DNA from: JAFAQB01 sp045808425
Lineage (GTDB): Archaea; Thermoproteota; Nitrososphaeria; Nitrososphaerales; Nitrososphaeraceae
Direction of reading: 5' to 3'
Length of the DNA stretch: 16,881 nucleotides
NCBI GenBank assembly: GCA_045808425.1
Contig: JBJMFM010000330.1
Location: forward strand, 1-16,881
Part shown: positions 5,637-13,123 of the stretch, piece by piece
Position numbering within the stretch: position 1 is the first letter of the stretch
Layout of the letters: each line of letters starts with the position of its first letter
Position numbers and translations under genes: made by a program
Notes under the pieces: generated by a model
The model's input: the letters and a program-made list of their open reading frames with translations, nothing else
Told to the model about the DNA's origin: nothing
Database searches by the model: none

Positions 5637-7805
5637 CTAAAGATTAGTTGGCAATAAGTAAGGCGATTTGCAGAATTCACAAATTTCTGTAAATTGTGTT
5701 TTTGCTTTGTTACCACATGTACTACATATCAAAACTCTGATGCTGGGACGGAAAAAATTCAGATCTGATACCGCTTTAATTGCATTCTTTATTTCTATGG
5801 GAGAAGAACTAAAATCGCTTACATCTAGTGTTACCGATAACCCCCCGTTCAACAGCTTATCAAGTGACTTACATTCATTAATTATGTGGGCAGCTCTATT
5901 TTCTGATGATAATAAATCTTTACCTTTCAATGTCAGTCCTTGGGAATAAGCAGGTTTATCATTTTGTTGATTTGATAATAAAGAAGTCTTTCCATATTTG
6001 TCTGAATCAAGGCCTACAAATCTCTCCGCGCTGTCATCATACATCATGGCAATTCCTACATGATCTTCTCCAAGGCGTTTTCCTTGTTCTGTAACTACAT
6101 CTGCAGCGGTTTTCAATACTTTTTGGAAAATCTCCGCTCCATTATTCTCACTATTATATCCCATGATATCATAGACTGATTCTTTCAATCCAGTAAGATT
6201 GATTAAAATATTAGTTGGCATAGTCTGCATAAACAGAGTATTGCTGGAGAGTGTTGGGATCATCCTCTTCCTTATAAGATCTGCAATAGTCTTCTTTCTT
6301 ATCGACATTGCTGCTAATACAGGCTTTATCATAAGAGCAAGTCTTGCACGGAAATAGGTTTCGTCTTTATTGGACTGGTACGCAAGTCTTGGAAGATTAA
6401 TTGATAATGATTGTAATCCCATGATGGTATTGGAACTCTTGTGGTCTATAGTTTTGCGTACACCATTGCTGCCTCTTGATCCATTTTGTGAAACTGAAAT
6501 AATCCCACCAGCGAGTAATGTTGTAGCAATGTACTCTGAATGCTCATTAGGGTCAGTGCCATTTCTATTGTAACTTAATGATATCCCTATCCTCGGAATG
6601 GGTGTGGACTCTGCATATCTTCTGTAGCCATTCAATAGTGCATTGACAAGTTTACTATCAAGCTTATATGCGGGAAGGGTTAAAGTAGTAGTTGGAAGAC
6701 CACGTAATGAATAGGATGGAGCTACAGAAGATCCCAAAAGTGCCCTTGCAAATTGTGATTCAACTTTAGATGGTTCTTCGGTACATTTTAGGAGCAATGG
6801 GACTATTCCGTCTAATACAATTTCTGTAGAGGCTTCCCTACTTAGAAGAGAGATTAAGATGGGCAAAACGGTCACAAAGTCATCATCATTCTTTATCACA
6901 GGCAGTCTTGAGACATTCAAAAACTTATCCTTAAGATCTAGCCCAGTATCAGCAAAGTCGGCGACATCTAGAAATATGGTATCTGGGATCAAACCCCACG
7001 TACCACTATTGGAGATATTTATTTCTCCAGCTAAGTGCATATCTGCTATATCCTTTGTAAGCGTATTGATCACAAGATATTCTGAGAATACCGAATGAGA
7101 GGCTTTTAGCAATATGCTGTCAACTCCATTCTTGGCTCTGCCTACATCATTTAGCATATCTGCAACATCTGATGCAGGTATTCCCAATCTTGCCATTTTG
7201 TTCCTATATTCCTCATGACCATGCTCGATTAGAACAGAATTAACAGTTTCTCTAATTAATGACGAAGTAAGGTACGCTGTTTGAAATTTATATATTTTGT
7301 TTTCAACTTCTTCTGTAATTTTATGTGCCTGTTCAAGTGGCATATTTGCCTCTCGGACCAACGATTGAATTATTTTCAGAGAGTTGAATTCTTCAATTGA
7401 ATGTCTGCTTGTCCTAACGTACATTTTGCCACTTTCAATTATTGATCTTTCTTCTATCTGTCTTGCAAGACTTAGAACCAGCTTGCCCAGATTTGTAATT
7501 GTGTAACGACGCTCTCCCTTATTAAGTGCAACAAGCGATTGCCTAAGAAGTTTCCTTAAATGATATGCAAATTTGCCTGATTCTTTTTTGGACTTAAATC
7601 CTGCGAGAGACTTTAGTTCGGAATAAGTAAGCGGTCCTTTGGAATTCAATATACGAAGAATATCAATTCTATTAGGACTAGCCATGACAGAAAAAATCAT
7701 CCTCACTCGCCTTGAGGCAGATTCTAGGACACCTCCGCGCCTAGATTCTATTCCATCTTGCCTAGGTTCTGTTTGAGACAGATAATCATTACTCAACTGT
7801 TCCAT
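5637..7805 (-). CDS. Winged-helix + ATP-cone + NrdD-like fusion without radical site
   Basis: A 722-residue multidomain protein. Residues about 33-118 form an ArsR-like winged helix (MASPNRIDILRILNSKGPLT, then FAYHLRKLLRQSLVAL and a RYTIT wing). Residues about 128-218 look like an ATP-cone, the nucleotide-binding regulatory domain of ribonucleotide reductases and NrdR (YVRTSRHSIEEFNSLKIIQS). From about 235 the sequence resembles the anaerobic reductase NrdD (DIADMHLAGEINISNSGTW). It ends in a zinc ribbon with Cys694, Cys697, Cys709 and Cys712. NrdD carries its glycyl radical after this ribbon; here only ten residues follow, with no Gly. The other cysteines are just two, so the active-site cysteines also seem absent. 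It is therefore unlikely to reduce ribonucleotides and more likely senses nucleotides and binds DNA. That role is inference. No Shine-Dalgarno is seen. Confidence 0.8.
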   Translation of the reverse strand: MEQLSNDYLSQTEPRQDGIESRRGGVLESASRRVRMIFSVMASPNRIDILRILNSKGPLTYSELKSLAGFKSKKESGKFAYHLRKLLRQSLVALNKGERRYTITNLGKLVLSLARQIEERSIIESGKMYVRTSRHSIEEFNSLKIIQSLVREANMPLEQAHKITEEVENKIYKFQTAYLTSSLIRETVNSVLIEHGHEEYRNKMARLGIPASDVADMLNDVGRAKNGVDSILLKASHSVFSEYLVINTLTKDIADMHLAGEINISNSGTWGLIPDTIFLDVADFADTGLDLKDKFLNVSRLPVIKNDDDFVTVLPILISLLSREASTEIVLDGIVPLLLKCTEEPSKVESQFARALLGSSVAPSYSLRGLPTTTLTLPAYKLDSKLVNALLNGYRRYAESTPIPRIGISLSYNRNGTDPNEHSEYIATTLLAGGIISVSQNGSRGSNGVRKTIDHKSSNTIMGLQSLSINLPRLAYQSNKDETYFRARLALMIKPVLAAMSIRKKTIADLIRKRMIPTLSSNTLFMQTMPTNILINLTGLKESVYDIMGYNSENNGAEIFQKVLKTAADVVTEQGKRLGEDHVGIAMMYDDSAERFVGLDSDKYGKTSLLSNQQNDKPAYSQGLTLKGKDLLSSENRAAHIINECKSLDKLLNGGLSVTLDVSDFSSSPIEIKNAIKAVSDLNFFRPSIRVLICSTCGNKAKTQFTEICEFCKSPYLLPTNL

Positions 7806-7909
7806 TTGACCCCATATTCAGATAAGCTGATTAAAACTACTTTGTATATATTTTTTAACTATTGATGTAGTATGCTCTATGCTACAAGCTGATTAACAGA
7901 CTATCAAGT

Positions 7910-8536
7910 TTAACCTTCAACCATAATTCGATTGTCTATTACCTGTTCCTCTGCATCTTTATTCATTTTGGCTTCATAAATAGTAGTTGGGACTTCGGGT
8001 AGCTTTGTCTTTGCCTCGTCCTCGAGTATTCCTTCGACTTCGTTTAATACTGAAAGAGCCTCCTTATCCACAGGACTAGAAAGCGCAATTTTGTTCACCT
8101 CTGATTTGATGTTAGAATTGATTAATAGATCAGATGTCATTGTTGTCATTTCTGATAATATTTCATTCGCATTTGGAACAGCTGTTGAAATATCTTTTTG
8201 AATGCCCTTAATCATCTCAATAGTGGGATTAATGGTTTCCAAGATCGTTGCAAATTCATTAATGGTACTGAAACGAATTACCACTACCTCCAGTGCAAGG
8301 CTCGTGTTCTGAGTAGTTTTCTGAACATGTCTAATATTTGCTAGTTCATTTGCAATAGCTTTCGCACGATCATTATTGCCTGATTTTATATTTGCTGCTA
8401 TTTGATACCGTAAATTCCCATCCATTGCTGTAAATTTCTTATCAAGCATCTTCAATTTGGTGAGCTGGTTATTTACCACTAGGCTAGCGTTTACAATATC
8501 ATCCTTGAACTGATGTTGCTGATGATGCTTGTCCAT
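7910..8536 (-). CDS. cdvB: CdvB paralogue (ESCRT-III/Snf7 family)
   Basis: A 208-residue helical protein of the archaeal ESCRT-III family, which forms membrane-remodelling filaments in Cdv-type cell division. The N-terminal half has the long basic helical hairpin (QLTKLKMLDKKFTAMDGN, RAKAIANELANIRHVQKTTQ), followed by amphipathic helices with IETIN-like heptads and the acidic SVLNEVEGILEDEAKTKLPE. LPEVPTTI at 179-186 is a MIM2-like motif that would bind the MIT domain of the CdvC/Vps4 ATPase. There is no C-terminal winged helix as in crenarchaeal CdvB, so this fits the shorter paralogues present in several copies in Nitrososphaeria. cdvA and cdvC are not in the window. ATG 8536 lacks a Shine-Dalgarno. 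A perfect inverted repeat lies 30-47 bases upstream. Confidence 0.85.
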   Translation of the reverse strand: MDKHHQQHQFKDDIVNASLVVNNQLTKLKMLDKKFTAMDGNLRYQIAANIKSGNNDRAKAIANELANIRHVQKTTQNTSLALEVVVIRFSTINEFATILETINPTIEMIKGIQKDISTAVPNANEILSEMTTMTSDLLINSNIKSEVNKIALSSPVDKEALSVLNEVEGILEDEAKTKLPEVPTTIYEAKMNKDAEEQVIDNRIMVEG

Positions 8537-8845
8537 TTCTGATGAATTTTACTTCAGCAAATGTTAAGTTTAGTGTTAAACTTGATGTACAAAAAGCTAC
8601 TATAAAGCTAAGCTACAAAAATTTCACCTGTTATATATTATTCGGTAAGTGTTATTCTATAAATTTTTTGTCATCTAATAACTTTTTGTTGCCAATTTTT
8701 ACCACAATACATAACAATAATAATAATTTAGTTATTCTGCGATGTAATGAAAAAGATTGCACAAACACTACCAGACATCACATTTAACATATATATACAT
8801 ATATATGACAAATGATTTATTGCATTACTCATATGTGAGTCAATT
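8537..8845. other. cdvB upstream region, AT repeats
   Basis: This gap separates the zinc-ribbon gene from cdvB. It holds the cdvB promoter area and, at about 8788-8808, an ATATATACATATATAT stretch of near-palindromic AT repeats. A plus-strand 81-codon frame (8542-8787) is Asn/Phe-rich and looks noncoding. Confidence 0.45.
8566..8583. promoter_or_regulatory. Inverted repeat AAGTTTA-N4-TAAACTT before cdvB
   Basis: AAGTTTA (8566-8572) and TAAACTT (8577-8583) are perfect inverted arms with a four-base spacer. They lie 30-47 bases before the cdvB ATG, where the TATA and BRE elements of a leaderless gene would fall. A dimeric repressor site overlapping the promoter is a reasonable reading, unproven. 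Confidence 0.4.
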
Positions 8846-9022
8846 TTAATAGCGTCTCTCTACTGTAAGCGTAAAATCACTTGGATTCAATGTCGCTCCG
8901 CAGATATTACATCTTCCATCATTAGTGGAGCGTATAACGTCTTTAACAGACTTTATTGTGTGCATGGTAAAGAGAGTCGACTTACACTTCTTGCAGACTA
9001 TCTCTACAGATGATAGGGACAT
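8846..9022 (-). CDS. 58-residue zinc-ribbon protein
   Basis: ATG at 9022 to TAA at 8846 encodes 58 residues with two Cys-x2-Cys knuckles: CKKC at 10-13 and CNICG at 38-42, a spacing typical of a single treble-clef or zinc-ribbon fold. Between them lies a charged helix-like segment (TIKSVKDVIRSTNDG), and the C-terminus is TLTVERRY. The arrangement is far too regular for chance in noncoding DNA, so I regard the gene as real although small. Similar tiny zinc ribbons abound in archaea and usually bind nucleic acid or other proteins; the function is unknown. No Shine-Dalgarno is present; TTTATTATT about 30 bases upstream on the minus strand would suit a leaderless start. Confidence 0.75.
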   Translation of the reverse strand: MSLSSVEIVCKKCKSTLFTMHTIKSVKDVIRSTNDGRCNICGATLNPSDFTLTVERRY

Positions 9023-9111
9023 ACGTAAGGAAATATAACAACAACTAGAATAATAAAAATGCCCTTGATATTATTTTACAAACTATGTAATTTATGCAGA
9101 GTAACTCTAAA

Positions 9112-9510
9112 TTAGATTTTTTGCAATGACAGACCATGCTTTGGATCGAAGCCAGCTACTTTAACCTTTGCTCCAATAGGAAGGTCTTTCGCTGACTTAA
9201 CACCTGGGAGAAATCCTGATACCCTAATCCGAGCATTATCTACCTCAAAAATAACCCACGCATATGACTCTATGTCTTCGAACCCTGCTGGTGCAACAGC
9301 TTGGATTGTATAAGTTACAGTCCTGCCAGTTCCATCTAGTTCCACATATTCGAATTTATTACCAAAACAATTCTCGCAGAAGTACACTGTCTCAAGCATA
9401 AGATGTCCGCAGTTCAAGCATTTGTCGAAGAGTATCTTTCCTTTATTAGCCGACTGGATAAACTTCTCACGTCGGCTAAAATCCTCCACCTGTTGCTTTG
9501 TCTCTGACAA
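9112..9510 (-). CDS. DUF35 OB-fold, zinc-ribbon acyl-CoA partner protein
   Basis: About 132 residues. An N-terminal helix (FSRREKFIQSANKG) leads into a rubredoxin-like zinc ribbon with Cys31, Cys34, Cys45 and Cys48, then an OB-fold (TGRTVTYTIQAVAPAGFEDI, SYAWVIFEVD, GAKVKVAGF). This is the DUF35/ChsH2-like family. In archaea it bridges thiolase and HMG-CoA synthase and helps bind or transfer the acyl-CoA. It directly follows the thiolase, seven bases after its stop. I place the start at TTG 9510, because GGTGGAG, overlapping the thiolase stop, sits ten bases before it. A longer frame from ATG 9570 would overlap the conserved thiolase C-terminus and is probably wrong; GTG 9489 is another option. 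Translation is probably coupled to the thiolase. Confidence 0.88.
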   Translation of the reverse strand: MSETKQQVEDFSRREKFIQSANKGKILFDKCLNCGHLMLETVYFCENCFGNKFEYVELDGTGRTVTYTIQAVAPAGFEDIESYAWVIFEVDNARIRVSGFLPGVKSAKDLPIGAKVKVAGFDPKHGLSLQKI

Positions 9511-9517
9511 TGCTTTT

Positions 9518-10681
9518 CTACTCCACCTTTCTGAAGATATGGACTGCACAGCTTGCACCAGTAGCGCCAAAGTTTTGTGTCAGAGCATGTTTTGCATCCT
9601 TAATTCCTCTCTCTCCAGCTTTGCCAGTAAATTGATCGAAGACCTCTACCACTTGACCTACGCCTGTTGCTCCGATGGGATGACCCTTAGATTTTAATCC
9701 GCCGGAAGGGTTGATTGGAATCTCACCATTTCTGGAGGTTGCGCCTTCTCTTATTGCATGGGCAGCAGTTCCTTTTGGAAAGAAACCTAGATCTTCGATA
9801 TCAATTATTTCGGCTATGGTAAAGCAGTCATGGACTTCGGCAAAATCAATATCTTTTGGAGTAATATTAGCCATTTTGTATGCTTGCTTAGCAGCATCCA
9901 CTGTACTTGGAATAGTAGTAATATCTTTGCGCGCCTGAACAGAGGCTGGTGAGGCTCCTCTGCCTGAACCGATAATTTCTACATAAGGCCTTCCACTATT
10001 CTTGGCAAATTCTTCATTACAGAGTATGACAGCAGATGCTCCATCTGAAAACGGACAGCAGTCGTACAGTTTTAAAGGCAAAGCCACAACTGGTGATTTT
10101 AATACATCCTCAATTGTAATCCTTTTTCGAACATGAGCTTTTGGATTGAGGAGTCCATTTTCATGATTCTTTACCGCAACACGAGCAAGATCTTCCTCAC
10201 TAGTCTTATATCTAGTCATATATGCTCTGGCTATTGAAGCAAACAGCCCTGGAAATGATGCACCATTTCCTCCTTCATAGAAGAAATCAGAACAATAAGA
10301 AAATAATGTAGTGCTCTGGGTGGTTCCGGTATGTGTAATTTTTTCAACACCTAGTGCCAGAACACAATCATAAAATCCTGCTGCTATATTGGCATATGCT
10401 TCTCTAAGCATTATAGATCCGGAGCCACATGCAGATTCAATTGTGAGACCCGGTACCTGGGGAATTCCAAGGTTACTCAATATAACAGGCGCCATATGAA
10501 CTTGCTTATCAGCAACTCCAAAGACATTTGAAATGTAGCCTGCCTGAATATCCCTAGGTGTAATCCCTGCCGAATTGATAGCATCTTTTGATGCATTTAA
10601 TGCAATTTCAATAATGCTTTCGTCTAATTTGCCATATTTAGTGCTGCCTGCACCGAGGACACAGACATTATTATTTGCCAT
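9518..10681 (-). CDS. Archaeal thiolase (acetyl-CoA acetyltransferase family)
   Basis: A 387-residue thiolase of the archaeal/SCP2-like class. The nucleophile is Cys85 in IESACGSGS. His284 lies in AEVHDCFTIAE, and the conserved GGLKSKGHPIGATG carries His334. The C-terminal QNFGATGASCAVHIF completes the fold. Such enzymes condense or cleave acyl-CoAs. In ammonia-oxidising archaea candidates include the acetoacetyl-CoA thiolase at the end of the 3-hydroxypropionate/4-hydroxybutyrate cycle and the first step of the mevalonate pathway. The sequence does not say which, as several paralogues usually exist. It pairs with the DUF35 gene, as in the archaeal thiolase complexes. ATG 10681 has no Shine-Dalgarno; CTTTTAATAAC on the minus strand about 30 bases upstream suggests a leaderless transcript. 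Confidence 0.92.
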   Translation of the reverse strand: MANNNVCVLGAGSTKYGKLDESIIEIALNASKDAINSAGITPRDIQAGYISNVFGVADKQVHMAPVILSNLGIPQVPGLTIESACGSGSIMLREAYANIAAGFYDCVLALGVEKITHTGTTQSTTLFSYCSDFFYEGGNGASFPGLFASIARAYMTRYKTSEEDLARVAVKNHENGLLNPKAHVRKRITIEDVLKSPVVALPLKLYDCCPFSDGASAVILCNEEFAKNSGRPYVEIIGSGRGASPASVQARKDITTIPSTVDAAKQAYKMANITPKDIDFAEVHDCFTIAEIIDIEDLGFFPKGTAAHAIREGATSRNGEIPINPSGGLKSKGHPIGATGVGQVVEVFDQFTGKAGERGIKDAKHALTQNFGATGASCAVHIFRKVE

Positions 10682-10705
10682 TTGATAATGAAAAGTGCTT
10701 TTTGT

Positions 10706-10716
10706 GTTATTAAAAG
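10706..10716 (-). promoter_or_regulatory. TATA-like box of the thiolase-DUF35 operon
   Basis: CTTTTAATAAC on the minus strand is centred about 30 bases before the thiolase ATG, the position expected for a leaderless archaeal promoter. Confidence 0.45.
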
Positions 10717-10832
10717 TTTAGATCTATATTGACTAATTTGTGATTCCTGAATGAAAGTCTTATGAATACACTCCAAATCTCTCATCATCAACTCGACTAA
10801 TCAACGAATAGTTAGATTATTGTCTTTATGCC

Positions 10833-10840
10833 TTTATATT
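10833..10840 (+). promoter_or_regulatory. TATA box of the methyltransferase gene
   Basis: TTTATATT would place a start near 10860-10865. That gives an untranslated leader of about 70 bases, long for this region, and containing a small upstream ORF. Confidence 0.45.
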
Positions 10841-10893
10841 AGATGCTAATAATAGTACAGATAGCATAACTAATAATAGAAAGGAGATAGTAG

Positions 10894-10911
10894 ATGTTTA
10901 TAGAACGCTGA
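10894..10911 (+). promoter_or_regulatory. Five-codon upstream ORF with its own ribosome site
   Basis: AAAGGAG at 10880-10886 lies seven bases before ATG 10894, which opens a five-codon frame (MFIER) closed by TGA at 10909-10911. The stop overlaps the ATAAAGGAG that serves the methyltransferase start 22 bases further on. The ribosome site of the mini-ORF is better spaced than that of the main gene. It may control translation of the methyltransferase by coupling or reinitiation. Confidence 0.45.
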
Positions 10912-10932
10912 TAAAGGAGTTCCCTAAAATAG

Positions 10933-11973
10933 ATGATCTCTTATCAAGTTTTCCAAGGCGACTGTTTTGAAGTTTTAAAATATATGTCTAGTAATTTGAG
11001 TGAGCTAAGAAAATACAGGCTTATAGTTACTTCTCCTCCATATTACAGATACAGACACTACGGAAGAGATCTAGGAGAAATCGGTCAAGAGCCAACTGAT
11101 GACATGTTTATTGAAAAATTAGCTGATATTTTTACAGTATGTAGAAATTTATTAACAGAAGATGGCAGCCTATGGATAGTAATAGGCGATAGCAGACATA
11201 ACTATAAAAAACTTTTGATACCCCATAGACTCGCTCTTAAATTAGTTGAGAGAGGTTACAGTATTAGAGAGGACATAATATGGTTTAAGAAAAATAATGT
11301 TTCAACTAGTTCCAAAGATAATTTTGCACAAGCATATGAAATAATACTGTTTCTGTCAAAGAACGAGAAGAGTTTTACTAATATAGATAGTATAAGAGTG
11401 AGAGGCAATGAGGTAAGAGAAGGGAGAAACAAAATACCTCCTCAACATATGATACAATATAAACCACTAAATCGAGGCAAGGATGAGATTGAAAGGATTA
11501 AAGAGCTTATTCACAATGCAAAACCAGACACATCATTCGAAGAACTTCCAACAACAAGTAAAATAGCTCGTGCTTATGGATATGATCCTGATAAATATTG
11601 CCCTACGTGTTACCGCAAATTCAAGCGTCATGCTACACGTAAAAGAATAGGAGATCATAGACATTATCCAATATTTGCCGTATGCAACCCAAATGGTAAA
11701 AATCCTGGAAATGTTTGGGAAATTTCTACAAAAGCACATCATGGAAACGAACATTTTGCAATATATCCTGAAGATCTAATCGCTAGAATAGTTAAGTTTG
11801 CCACCGAAAAAGGGGACTGGGTTTTAGATCCTTTCACAGGAAGAGGAACGACAGGTATTGTCTGTGCATGTCTTGAAAGGAATTTTACTGGAATCGATCT
11901 GTATGAAAAGAATGTTACAAAAGCAAGAGAAAATATTGAACATACAATTGAGGGCAAAATAAAATTAGTCTAA
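10933..11973 (+). CDS. Solitary DNA N4/N6-methyltransferase with zinc-finger insert
   Basis: A 346-residue S-adenosylmethionine-dependent DNA methylase of the N6_N4_Mtase family in beta-type order. The catalytic TSPPY (33-37) comes first, and the cofactor loop DPFTGRGTTG (299-308) is near the C-terminus, preceded by GNVWEI and HHGNEHFAIYPEDL. TSPPY is typical of N4-cytosine enzymes, though some adenine enzymes share it. Between them, about residues 165-250 would hold the target-recognition part, including Cys223-x2-Cys226 followed by His233, His242, His244 and Cys251, a probable zinc site. No restriction endonuclease gene adjoins it, so it looks like an orphan methylase used for marking or regulation. 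AAAGGAG at 10913-10919 precedes ATG 10933, unlike most genes here. The first residues (VFQGDCFEVL) are the usual family opening. Confidence 0.9.
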   Translation: MISYQVFQGDCFEVLKYMSSNLSELRKYRLIVTSPPYYRYRHYGRDLGEIGQEPTDDMFIEKLADIFTVCRNLLTEDGSLWIVIGDSRHNYKKLLIPHRLALKLVERGYSIREDIIWFKKNNVSTSSKDNFAQAYEIILFLSKNEKSFTNIDSIRVRGNEVREGRNKIPPQHMIQYKPLNRGKDEIERIKELIHNAKPDTSFEELPTTSKIARAYGYDPDKYCPTCYRKFKRHATRKRIGDHRHYPIFAVCNPNGKNPGNVWEISTKAHHGNEHFAIYPEDLIARIVKFATEKGDWVLDPFTGRGTTGIVCACLERNFTGIDLYEKNVTKARENIEHTIEGKIKLV

Positions 11974-12005
11974 ATTAGATAGCAAAATATGATACATCAA
12001 TCAGT

Positions 12006-12024
12006 TACAGTTAGTTTTACTGTA
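12006..12024 (+). terminator. Weak hairpin after the methyltransferase gene
   Basis: TACAGT (12006-12011) and ACTGTA (12019-12024) can pair around a seven-base T-rich loop, 33 bases past the stop, between convergent genes. No long T-run follows, so a terminator role is tentative. Confidence 0.25.
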
Positions 12025-12100
12025 CGCATATTCAATACAGTAATAATAATACAAACAGAATTGTGTTGCTGTATATATAGAAGAATCAGAAAATAATTAA

Positions 12101-12958
12101 TTAATTAATTCCGGATGTTATGTTATATACATCAGTTCGTCGATTTTTCAAAAGTGGAAGGGATTCTCTAGCCTTTTGAATCCTAGATTTATCAATTTCA
12201 ATAACTTCCATCCCCTCTCTATTTCCCATATCTAGCATAACTATACCAAATGGATCAACAACCATACTTCTGCCAGAAAAAACGTGACCAACTTGATCTG
12301 GCGCTACTACATATGATCCATTTTCAATCGCTCTTGCTTTGAGTATTGTTTGCCAGTGTTCTTCTTTCATAATTCCATGAACCCATGCGGAAGGTACAAC
12401 TAAAATATCTGCACCATTGATCGCCAAAATTCTAGATAATTCAGGAAAACGTATATCATAGCAGATCATCAGGCCTATATTTCCAGCAGACATCTTTACA
12501 GGCTTTTCAATAGAATTACCTGCCATCAATTTAGCAGATTCTTTGAAACCAAGTGCATCATATAGATGCAATTTCCGGTAAACTGAATATATTGCACCGT
12601 TACTGTTTATAACTACCGCTGTATCATATACACGATTGTCAAACTGATTGATAGTAGTCCTACTATTTTTTGTATTTTTCTCATAGAGTGTTGCTATAAT
12701 ATTGATTCTGTTTCGTCGAGCAGCTTCACCTAATGTTAGCACAAAATTACTGTCATCCATTGTCTCAGCTATTTTTGTAAGACCTTTTAGAGACTGGCTT
12801 CTAGGTGAGAATGCCATTTGAAATTCAGGAAAGCATATTAAACTTGCCTTCTTTTTTGCAGCCTCTTTGACAAAATCTAATGACAATTTCAGGTTTTCAT
12901 CTTTATCTTCTGATGACTTCATCTGCACTAATGCAACAAGTGAGGAGGCTTTTCGCAT
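12101..12958 (-). CDS. Nitrilase-superfamily amidohydrolase (Nit2-like)
   Basis: A 285-residue carbon-nitrogen hydrolase with the complete catalytic triad: Glu45 in CFPEF, Lys129 in YRKLHLYD and Cys166 in MICYDIRFPE. The length and the RFPELSR and WQTILKARAIENGSYVVAP segments put it with Nit1/Nit2-type amidases rather than true nitrilases. Members include omega-amidase (alpha-ketoglutaramate) and deaminated-glutathione amidase, which repair side products of metabolism. The substrate cannot be read from the sequence. It is cytosolic, with no signal peptide. ATG 12958 has no Shine-Dalgarno, and a TTTTATTG box lies 30-40 bases upstream. Its stop codon is inside an AATTAATTAATTAATT run (12095-12110). 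It follows the creatininase-family gene on the same strand after about 165 bases, so it probably has its own promoter. Confidence 0.9.
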   Translation of the reverse strand: MRKASSLVALVQMKSSEDKDENLKLSLDFVKEAAKKKASLICFPEFQMAFSPRSQSLKGLTKIAETMDDSNFVLTLGEAARRNRINIIATLYEKNTKNSRTTINQFDNRVYDTAVVINSNGAIYSVYRKLHLYDALGFKESAKLMAGNSIEKPVKMSAGNIGLMICYDIRFPELSRILAINGADILVVPSAWVHGIMKEEHWQTILKARAIENGSYVVAPDQVGHVFSGRSMVVDPFGIVMLDMGNREGMEVIEIDKSRIQKARESLPLLKNRRTDVYNITSGIN

Positions 12959-13100
12959 TTTTCTATCAGTGGTAGGTCATTAGTCAATCAATAAAATTCT
13001 TTTCTAAGATTGTTGATGTCATTGTAAATGACCTTTTGTATGAATTAAGCAATTCATTCCATATGTTGATCTGTTTAGTGTCAATATTTAAAATGATATA

Positions 13101-13107
13101 AAAAAAA
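13101..13107 (-). terminator. Oligo-T tract after the creatininase-family gene
   Basis: Seven consecutive T on the minus strand lie about 17 bases past the stop at 13124. Archaeal RNA polymerase stops at such T-tracts without a hairpin. Confidence 0.45.
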
Positions 13108-13123
13108 CCATTTGATTGCTCAA

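Noticed and set aside
9511..9570. Longer N-terminus of the DUF35 protein from ATG 9570
   Set aside because: It would overlap the conserved thiolase C-terminus in another frame; a ribosome site at the thiolase stop supports TTG 9510.
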